From: Dokdonella sp. | GTDB taxonomy: Bacteria; Pseudomonadota; Gammaproteobacteria; Xanthomonadales; Rhodanobacteraceae | Assembly (NCBI GenBank): GCA_019634795.1 | Contig: JAHCAR010000001.1 | Coordinates: 186,001 to 250,000, forward strand | Direction: 5' to 3' | Length of the DNA stretch: 64,000 nt | Part shown: positions 58,101-64,000 of the stretch, piece by piece | How positions within the stretch are numbered: position 1 is the first letter of the stretch | How the letters are laid out: each line of letters starts with the position of its first letter | Notes under the pieces: generated by a model | The model's database searches: none | The model's input: only the letters and a program-made list of their open reading frames with translations | What the model was told of the DNA's origin: nothing | Translations under genes and position numbers: made by a program

Positions 58101-60059
58101 TGTGCCGATGCGGGCCGACACGTCGTAGCGCAGGCCCGTGCCGGCGGGCATGTCGGTTACGAGTGCCGACACCTTGCCCGAACCGGATGCGGCCGGACAT
58201 GATGCTCCGATCCCGGAACACAGCCAGGACACACCCTCGAGCCCGGGCGGCACGGCATCGTCGATACGCACGTTGCCACCGTCGGCGCCCAGATTGAATA
58301 CGTCGAGGCGATAACCGACATGGTCGCCGGAGGCGGCGCCAGTGCCGCGTTGTTCGAGCGCGATGACCGGAACCGTGGAAACCTCGGTGCTCGCGAGACA
58401 CGCTCGTGCGACGCCGCTGGCCGTGACGCAGCCGACGCCTGTCGAAAAGGGCGGCACCAGCCGCGCTCTCGCCACGATCGTCTTAGGCACGGCAAGAGCG
58501 GTATTGGCGTGCACGACATAGGTCAGCGAGGCCCCAGGCGCGAAATGCGCGATGCGTTCACGCAAGGCACCCCGTCCCGAACCGGCCGGACACGGCGTGG
58601 CAGCGCTCGTGGACGTGCAGGTCCAGGTGTCGAACCCGGACAGACCGGCCGGGACCGGCATGTCGAGAACGACATCGTCGACGGTTTGGGAGCTCGTTCG
58701 ATTCCACAGGGTGACCGTATAGCCAACGTCCTGGTTCGGCGCCGAACCGAGCCGGTCGGCGCGTATCGCGATATCGAGATAGGCCTTGTCGAGTGGGGTC
58801 GCTGCGCGGACCAGACACGGTGGCCTCGCTTCCGCAGCGCCGCAGCGCGCGTTTGCCGGTGGCGTGACGGTCAATTCCGCCAGCCCAGCCGGTTCACGAT
58901 CGAAGGTCACCTCGTAGCGGAGCACGCCGGAGGTCGGCCAGTTCGCGATCGTTTGCGCGATCGCCCCGCTGCCGCTCGCCCGCGGGCAGCTCAAGCCGCT
59001 GCCGGCACAGGTCCACGACATCGTCGAGACGCTCGCGGGCACCGGCATCACAACATCGGTGGCGGCCACCGGCGCACCGCGATTCTCGATCGTGAAACGC
59101 TCGCTGACCCCACCCGTCGGCGGAAACGCATCGCCACTACGTGTAGCGTAGATCCTCGGTACCGTCCCGATCTCGACGCGCGCCGCGCAGCTCGCCACGC
59201 CACCGGCGGACGGCGTCGCGCAGCGACCGCCGCGGACCGGGGTCGCGACGGCAGCTGCAATGATGGAGGCTGGTGCGTCCGCACTTACCGTGCCTTCGAC
59301 ATCGAAGCGCGCCGCCGATCCGGAAACGTCGCCGAGCAGCTGCTCGATTGCGCCATTGCCGCTGGCCATGGCACAGGCTCCTGCCGTCGAGCGGCAGGTC
59401 CAGTGCACGTCGCCCAAGCCCTTCGGTACCGGCGCGCGCAGGAACAAGCCGGCCGTGCTGCGGCCAGCATCCGGCGTATCGAGCACGAACGCGTAGCGCA
59501 CGCGCTGTCCGGCAGCGGCCGCTTGCTGGGCCGATTCCGTTGCGACGCGAACTGCCGATCCGGTCGGCAGCGAGATCCGCACGCTGCACGGCACGGTCTG
59601 TTCGTCAGCGCAGCGGGCCCCGGACGGGAGCACGACGCTCGCGGCAAGATCGACGAAAGCACCTGCATTCGCGGCCAGGCCGGCGTCGAGGTGATATTCG
59701 AGCACGCCTCCGTTCACTAGCCCATCGAGCGACTCGTCGAGCGCACCGCTACCCTGCGCGGTCGCGCATTGCGCGCCGGCGAAGGCCGCGCAGGTCCAGT
59801 TGACGCGTCCGATGCCGGGCGCAACCGGTAGCTTCAGCCGTGCGCCGGGTTGCAGGTCACCGCTGTTGGAGACACGAATCGTCGCGGAACCCGTGCCGGC
59901 CGCGTCGAAGCCGCCGCTGCTCGACGGCATCGATACCGATACCGATGCCGTCGCAGTCGTCGCCATCGCAAGACCGACGACCGCGCTCGTGGCAAGAATC
60001 AAAAGGCGTGCGCGAAGTTCGAAGAACGAGCCGGTCGGGACCATTCGTTCGGATGACAT
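55185..60059 (-). CDS. Giant secreted DUF11-type cysteine-rich repeat protein
   Basis: This 1624-residue protein has a Sec signal (LLILATSAVVGLAMATTATAS) and about ten tandem units of roughly 130-150 residues. Each holds a W-[TSL]-C motif (such as VNWTCAAFAGAQC, MSWTCAGSGLSC, SSSWTCVGSGGAVC), a GSGxIxExI segment, a YxIxA strand and a second Cys pair (GARCADEQTVPC-type). These resemble DUF11/conserved repeat domains. No anchor, LPXTG, barrel or kinase part is present; it ends DADPTDNTLVLPIGGTP. It would be exported and disulfide-bonded. The ATG follows GGGGGAGTGAATC. It overlaps the barrel gene by four bases. Confidence 0.82.
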   Translation of the reverse strand: MSSERMVPTGSFFELRARLLILATSAVVGLAMATTATASVSVSMPSSSGGFDAAGTGSATIRVSNSGDLQPGARLKLPVAPGIGRVNWTCAAFAGAQCATAQGSGALDESLDGLVNGGVLEYHLDAGLAANAGAFVDLAASVVLPSGARCADEQTVPCSVRISLPTGSAVRVATESAQQAAAAGQRVRYAFVLDTPDAGRSTAGLFLRAPVPKGLGDVHWTCRSTAGACAMASGNGAIEQLLGDVSGSAARFDVEGTVSADAPASIIAAAVATPVRGGRCATPSAGGVASCAARVEIGTVPRIYATRSGDAFPPTGGVSERFTIENRGAPVAATDVVMPVPASVSTMSWTCAGSGLSCPRASGSGAIAQTIANWPTSGVLRYEVTFDREPAGLAELTVTPPANARCGAAEARPPCLVRAATPLDKAYLDIAIRADRLGSAPNQDVGYTVTLWNRTSSQTVDDVVLDMPVPAGLSGFDTWTCTSTSAATPCPAGSGRGALRERIAHFAPGASLTYVVHANTALAVPKTIVARARLVPPFSTGVGCVTASGVARACLASTEVSTVPVIALEQRGTGAASGDHVGYRLDVFNLGADGGNVRIDDAVPPGLEGVSWLCSGIGASCPAASGSGKVSALVTDMPAGTGLRYDVSARIGTAAQHAITNVLRAIPQPGARCHRSADDPLTAIPCIDSAEIGSGALLELTQSVAERQLLQGGVAHYDVKLANAGQAASNVALNVDMPAGVRDFDWTCKSFAGASCPKSASTGAIAETIPSLPLGGSLVYSIRAELADAAGDRLASVARVTPPAGARCAGDACEASVESPVTVVPSAHLQARIGADDAILRTGARSTWTIDVRNLGSEVARDVHVDGFIDGGGATIESWTCEGSECPAPSGAGPIGVSIASLASYAQDANPGPDAAGRVLFRVTTSTTAARGESVKLAATIAAGEGDTCDPVDCRSVLAREVGPRGLGFFDIALGSNTFEAVPGGSIDYSFQIVNSGGNSASGFGIFTVEPSDFVSSSWTCVGSGGAVCPNASGNGPINEVASIMPISGVLTYTITANLAGTIQPIIDLTAGVTPAGGEACAPASCSTTLSIPAEELLSLSLNANVSEVVPDSDVTYTYTLTNSGGNDPGSLQASSVDSPNFVAISWTCAATGGASCSPAGSGTLDDFIPTFPIGSSVTYTIRATAASSLTSTVDFMVGVDFGFQPVPPEAPQGMLICNPPSCMVSLSLPSGTGAPPELSITKTANQTQLTPGGNVRYTIDIVNTGTTDATSVQFTDAIPNGLTAFAWSCSATGDTSCPQSSGTGPISETISFLPIDSSLTYTVDATVSPTASGTVSNRAQLIGSNIVCTPSSCQAVSALPVGQAAVLSVSKTASPASGTPVGPGQAIAWTVLASNSGGPTRAALVLTDTLPTSVAAISVQPDSGVSCNTLTPAPGSTLTCTVAAGFSGQRGVQISATVAANASGAVVNSVDASGLDNPVCAACTVSNPVAQAVDVAIANARSFSAAGIPGTLIDIANMSTVGTATTVNVSPASALRLFAAYAGGCTATAGADGSISVSCPNPPSSQGIACSGSTCTLASLPSNSAATLFVALNPGATATVTAVVPGDADPTDNTLVLPIGGTP

Positions 60060-60286
60060 GATTCACTCCCCCATTAGACTCGTTTACGGGCCGTTGCCCA
60101 CCGCATTCGATGTCGGAGCCGAACGCAGGATGGAGATCGGCAATTCAATACTGGCGCAGAGCGTTCATCATCGACTCCACGCCATTGTACGACTCTCGAT
60201 TTCTCCGGCGGCAGAGTCCGCTAGCCCTCGTGCTGCCGCCGCTCGCTTCCCTCTCTCCACGACCGGAGCACCGGTCACTGCCGGTT
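60060..60286. other. Intergenic region upstream of the DUF11 gene
   Basis: These 227 bases between the caspase-like gene stop and the DUF11 start carry the GGGGGAG ribosome site but no unambiguous promoter. No gene is seen. The gap suggests the DUF11-barrel-kinase genes have their own transcript, possibly with read-through from the caspase gene. Confidence 0.35.
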
Positions 60287-61939
60287 TCAACCGTTACCGG
60301 ACGTCGAGCGCGGAACCAGGAAGAACGCGCCACCTGCATCGCCGGCTTCACGTACCTTCTTCAAATCGGGCGACTGGGCAAGCCCGATCTTCTGCGAACT
60401 TTCCCGAACCGGCTCGACCAGCGCACGCTCGAGGCCGGTCTGGGTCAGGATGCGATCGTTTTCGCGCAATACCTTGAGCAACGCCGAGGCGAACACGGAA
60501 TGGCCGTCACCAGCCTGGTCCAGGACCGGGCTCAGGCCTCCCGAAGAGAGGACATAGCGGGCCTTGCGGCTCAGATAGCCGCTCGGAATTCCCTCCATAT
60601 ATTCCGCTGGCCCGCCGGTATAGCTGCTGACCGAACCCGAGAGCGCGCTGCCGAAGCACGAATCGGCAATGACGAGCACGCTGCGCGCCTTGAACATGGC
60701 GAGGAATTCCGCCAGCGTTTCAGTCGGCAATGCCGGACTGCGCTCGCTCTGGCGCGCATCCAGGGGCAACCAGAAACCGCGCTGGGCGGCGTTCAGGACG
60801 CCGTGCCCGGCAAAGTAGATCAGCACGTTGTCGTCGGGGCCGATCTTGGTCGACAACTGCACGATGCCGCCGACGATCGAGGAAAAGTCGGCGTCGAGCA
60901 GGGTCGTCGTCTCGAAGCCATAGCGGTCTTCGAGCACATTGGCAATCGCCTTGGCATCGCTGATCGGTGTCTTCAGCGGGTCGTAGCTGATGTAGTTCTG
61001 CACGCCGATGATCAGCGCGTGGTACTTGCCGAACTTGACGCCCTTGGCCGCGACCGGTGCGGCCGTGCCCGCAGAAACGAGCGGGGCCGGCACGCTGCGC
61101 GTCTGAGCCAGGCCCCCGGTCTTGTCCTCGGGCTGCTTGTCCGACGCCTCGGCGAGCTTCCTGTCGGCTTCGGCACGCTGGTTCATGGCTTCCTTGAGCG
61201 ATCGCTCGAGGGCAGCCATCTTCTTCTGGTCGCGCTGCTGGCTGGCCTGGGCCGACTGCAGTGCAGCCACTTCACCCTGCAGGCGTTTCACCTGTGCATC
61301 CGCCTCGGCACGTTGCATGGCCAGCTCGCTGCGCAGCTGCGCATTGCGACGCTCGACCTCGGCGACACGCGAATTGGCCTCGTCGGCACTGATCAGCTCA
61401 TTGCCGGTAATGCCCATCGCCTCGCGATAGAGATTGACCGCCGCGGTGGTGTCGACCGGCATGCCGCGACCGCTCTCCATCATCGCGGCCAGCGAAAGCT
61501 TGGCCTCGTTGGATCCCGACTCGGCGGCCTTGCGATACCACTTGGCGGCCTCTTCGTAGTCGGGCGCGGTGTCCATGCCCTTTTCGTAGATCTGGCCGAC
61601 ATAGAACTGGGCCGTCGCATCGCCGCCCTTGGCCTTGTCCATCCACACGGCCAGGCTCGACTTCATGCTGGCGCGATCGTATTCGGTGTATTCGCCACCG
61701 CGCATGGCGCACAGCTGCGCCGTGGTCTTTACCGGAAGACGCGGCCCCATGTAGGACATCGCGCCGGACCGGCGCATCTGTCCCGGCAACAGGCAGTCCA
61801 CGACCATCATGGCATCGATCGGCTGCACGCCGGCCAGGGCACCTCCCGAGGTCACGTAGGGTTGCCAGGACTCGGCGGCCATCGTTGGGCTGCAGGCACA
61901 GGTCATGGCGATGGCAAGACAGATCTTGTACGGTTTCAT
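60287..61939 (-). CDS. Secreted caspase-like (C14) protein with Sel1 repeats
   Basis: The 550-residue protein has a Sec signal (KICLAIAMTCACSPTMA). Two Sel1-type repeats (about 104-177: DATAQFYVGQIYEKG, EAAKWYRKAAESG) lead to a coiled coil (about 185-265) and a C-terminal caspase-fold domain (about 300-545). The catalytic dyad is present: H379 in YFAGHG and C428 in VIADSCFG, with LIIGVQNY at the domain start. It should be a periplasmic or surface Cys protease, or a regulator with protease fold. GGAGG lies eight bases before the ATG at 61939. It is upstream of the DUF11 gene on the same strand, and divergent from the esterase gene. Confidence 0.88.
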   Translation of the reverse strand: MKPYKICLAIAMTCACSPTMAAESWQPYVTSGGALAGVQPIDAMMVVDCLLPGQMRRSGAMSYMGPRLPVKTTAQLCAMRGGEYTEYDRASMKSSLAVWMDKAKGGDATAQFYVGQIYEKGMDTAPDYEEAAKWYRKAAESGSNEAKLSLAAMMESGRGMPVDTTAAVNLYREAMGITGNELISADEANSRVAEVERRNAQLRSELAMQRAEADAQVKRLQGEVAALQSAQASQQRDQKKMAALERSLKEAMNQRAEADRKLAEASDKQPEDKTGGLAQTRSVPAPLVSAGTAAPVAAKGVKFGKYHALIIGVQNYISYDPLKTPISDAKAIANVLEDRYGFETTTLLDADFSSIVGGIVQLSTKIGPDDNVLIYFAGHGVLNAAQRGFWLPLDARQSERSPALPTETLAEFLAMFKARSVLVIADSCFGSALSGSVSSYTGGPAEYMEGIPSGYLSRKARYVLSSGGLSPVLDQAGDGHSVFASALLKVLRENDRILTQTGLERALVEPVRESSQKIGLAQSPDLKKVREAGDAGGAFFLVPRSTSGNG

Positions 61940-62265
61940 CGGTGCAACCTCCACGCAATGAGGATCCTGAATCCGAAGTCAGATGCAGGGCCCCAATTAA
62001 AACGCAATCCGCGCCCGAGTGCTTGTCATTTCGTGCAATCCGGTCGCGGCACGGGCGTCCAGCAAGCGGAAATGCGGGTTCGACAGTGACAAGCGCGGCG
62101 AAATGGACCGCGTTCCGCGCACGCAGCCACCGAACCCTGGCGTTCGAACATGTTTCCGAAGCCCTGGTCCAGTGCAGTCGATATGCAGGGCCCGTTTCCC
62201 GATTGCCTTGAAACGCCGCTACCGGCGGAATTAATCTTCGGACAGGAACTGTGGGGGGCAGACCG
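61940..62265. other. Divergent intergenic region, caspase-like / esterase genes
   Basis: The 326-base spacer should hold promoters for both genes. AATTAAT at about 62229 is the most AT-rich stretch and could be near the esterase promoter; no defined -35/-10 pair or operator is recognised. No gene is seen. Confidence 0.35.
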
Positions 62266-63936
62266 ATGGGTCGCTGGTTTTGGGGAGCCGTTTTCCTCGT
62301 ACCGTTGATCGCGAGCGCACAAATCAACAACTGCAGCGACCCATATTGGGTGAACTCGCTGCGCTGCAAACTCCTCAATCCGGCCGAGCCGCAGCCCGAA
62401 CCGGCGCCGCCGGACAAGGTCGGGCAACTGCGCAACTACACCCGGGTGGCACTGCCCCTGGATCCCGAAGTCCGCTGCCTTGATGGCACACGACCTGTCA
62501 TTTACGTGGACCGTGCCGTGGGCCCCCCTTCCAACAAATGGCTGATCAGTTTTACCGGCGGTCCGTGGTGCGCTGCAAAGGATCTTGACCACAATGGCAG
62601 TTTCGAGAGTGGTCAGGAATGCCTTGACTACTATGTCGCCAACCTCGGGGCGCTGATGGGTACAGCGACTACCGCGGCGATGAGCGATCTCGAATCGGAA
62701 AACGGCTCGGGAATCCTCAATCCGGATCCGCAAGTCAACCCGGTGCTGGCGGGATACAACCGCGTTCGAGTCTACAAATGCGGTTTTGACCGCCACAGCG
62801 GACGATCCACCCACAACGTGACGGCGGTGGCGCCGGTTATCGGCGGCATCAGCTTCGATCTTTTCAACCACGGCCAGAAAATCGTGCTTGCGACACTCGA
62901 CTTGCTCAAGGGCGAAGGTGCTGGCATGGCTGGCCTGAGCTACTTGACCTGGGTCGATCAGGGTGGCCAGGTAGCCGAATTGCAGGAAACCCTGCCATCC
63001 ATCGCTGATGCCGAGCAAGTGGTTTTCATCGGCCACTCCGCGTCCGGGCACGGGCTCTACCAGAATGCCGACCGCTATTCGGCCTACCTTCGTGCCATGC
63101 CGGGCTTTTCCGGCGACATCCGCGCCATTCATGATGCCCACTTCATGCACTCGCCGGAAAACGAAGCGGCCTTCGACAGCGCACAGAATCCCAACCCGGC
63201 ACTGTTCAACACTTTGTTCGACCAGCGCTACTCGGGAAACACAACGGCTGTCGGCAGCTACGATGCGCAACCGTATTTCGACGGCGGCCTCGATATTTTT
63301 GCCAGCGACTACGCCGCATGGCTCGAAGCGCCATCGAGCGCGATGTCCACACTGGTCGACGAATCCTGCTTTTCAGCGCATCTGGCAAATGGGGATACCT
63401 GGAAGTGCCTGGACCGTTTCCACGTGTGCTTCCACCACGAAACCACGCCGGCATTGGTGCGCGAGGATTTCCTCGACCCAAACACCGAGCATGGAAATCC
63501 TCCCCTGGGATTCGTCGTGCAATGGGGCCCGTTGATGGCGCGACCGGAATGTGCAGACCTTGGTTTCAGCCCCTGTCCTCCAGTGCTGAGCACGAACCAG
63601 TACGCCGCAAGGCTACTGGTACAGGCCGGCCACTTTCTCGATGGCGTGTTCAGCCGCTCGGAACTCGCGCTGGGAACCGATACCAGTGGCCCCATCGGCA
63701 GCGTCTACCTCTGGATGCCGGCCTGCGGCTTTCACGAGGGCGCATACAGCGACAGCCAATATCATGTCGTCACCATGAGAAAGGGTAGCGCTCAGTCCAC
63801 TTATCGCGGCTTCATCGAGGACTTTCTGGCAGCACCCGCTACCGGTGCAATGAAGTCCTACGTTACCGGCCTCGATGGCGCGCAAAACATCTGCGACGGG
63901 GTCCTGTTCGCCAACGGATTCGAAAATACCCCCTGA
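62266..63936 (+). CDS. Secreted pectin acetylesterase-like (PAE) hydrolase with FANGFE tail
   Basis: The 556-residue protein has a Sec signal (WFWGAVFLVPLIASAQ) and a large alpha/beta-hydrolase domain. The nucleophile motif is GHSASGHG with Ser258 and the oxyanion-type WLISFTGGPWC is nearby, as in the pectin acetylesterase/Notum family; many Cys residues suggest disulfides. The substrate is unknown and could be an acylated polysaccharide or lipid. The last residues CDGVLFANGFENTP form a short tail like one I recall on many secreted proteins of this order. ATG at 62266 follows GGGGGGCAGACC; GTG at 62251 is less likely. Confidence 0.8.
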   Translation: MGRWFWGAVFLVPLIASAQINNCSDPYWVNSLRCKLLNPAEPQPEPAPPDKVGQLRNYTRVALPLDPEVRCLDGTRPVIYVDRAVGPPSNKWLISFTGGPWCAAKDLDHNGSFESGQECLDYYVANLGALMGTATTAAMSDLESENGSGILNPDPQVNPVLAGYNRVRVYKCGFDRHSGRSTHNVTAVAPVIGGISFDLFNHGQKIVLATLDLLKGEGAGMAGLSYLTWVDQGGQVAELQETLPSIADAEQVVFIGHSASGHGLYQNADRYSAYLRAMPGFSGDIRAIHDAHFMHSPENEAAFDSAQNPNPALFNTLFDQRYSGNTTAVGSYDAQPYFDGGLDIFASDYAAWLEAPSSAMSTLVDESCFSAHLANGDTWKCLDRFHVCFHHETTPALVREDFLDPNTEHGNPPLGFVVQWGPLMARPECADLGFSPCPPVLSTNQYAARLLVQAGHFLDGVFSRSELALGTDTSGPIGSVYLWMPACGFHEGAYSDSQYHVVTMRKGSAQSTYRGFIEDFLAAPATGAMKSYVTGLDGAQNICDGVLFANGFENTP

Positions 63937-64000
63937 CCTGGCTCCGGAATCCCTTGCATCGAAGCGGGCATTGCAGGAATCACGAGAATCGACGGCACCG
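63937..64000. other. Window end, no gene
   Basis: The last 64 bases after the esterase stop show no gene or terminator. Confidence 0.4.

Noticed and set aside
60110..62089. Long plus-strand open frame opposite the caspase-like gene
   Set aside because: The minus-strand protein has signal peptide, Sel1, coiled coil and catalytic residues; the opposite frame has only repetitive Arg/His/Leu composition.

Overview
The window is high-GC gammaproteobacterial chromosome. Its gene order points to the Xanthomonadales/Lysobacterales (Rhodanobacteraceae or a close relative). The clues are tig-clpP-clpX-lon-hup-ppiD, a complete ccmABCDEFGHI set, a PsrA-type regulator beside fatty-acid oxidation genes, intergenic GGGAATG-rich repeats of the kind seen in this order, and a secreted enzyme ending in a FANGFE-like tail. 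The assignment is inferred from context, since no rRNA or marker search was possible. I see no prophage, integrase, transposase or CRISPR array.

Layout: 1-4.3 kb (minus) carries bamB (partial), yfgM, rodZ, pilF/pilW, rlmN and ndk. 4.4-8.9 kb (plus) is a fatty-acid oxidation module: a TetR/PsrA-like repressor with a promoter-operator, a FadN-order bifunctional enzyme and a thiolase. 9-16.6 kb holds short housekeeping and unknown genes (csaA, a lipoprotein, dbpA, DUF1993, DUF6164, an RluA-type synthase, an SDR, efpL, a Nudix hydrolase), with three GGGAATG inverted-repeat elements at 7.6, 15.2 and 16.0 kb. 16.8-24 kb has two tandem APC permeases, a PH-domain protein, rmuC and a GAF-PAS-GGDEF protein. 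24.2-31.3 kb is the cytochrome c maturation operon. It is followed by metX-like and cysteine dioxygenase genes, tRNA-Leu, a PP2C phosphatase and a pentaheme cytochrome whose maturation would need the ccm system.

35.7-41 kb carries dnaQ-rnhA-methyltransferase (overlapping, minus) and, divergently, gloB-mltD-fabI. 41-49.8 kb is the protein quality-control block ppiD, tRNA-Val, hup, lon, clpX, clpP, tig. Upstream of tig lie a degenerate 71-bp tandem repeat and a five-tRNA cluster (Pro-Arg-His-Lys-Leu).

51.5-62 kb is the most unusual region. Four consecutive minus-strand genes encode a secreted caspase-like (C14) protein, a 1624-residue cysteine-rich DUF11-type repeat protein, an outer-membrane autotransporter-type beta-barrel whose start overlaps the repeat gene's stop, and a transmembrane Ser/Thr kinase. 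The last three look like one operon. I suggest they form a surface system in which a giant exported repeat protein, an outer-membrane barrel and an inner-membrane kinase act together. Divergent from it is a secreted pectin-acetylesterase-like enzyme.
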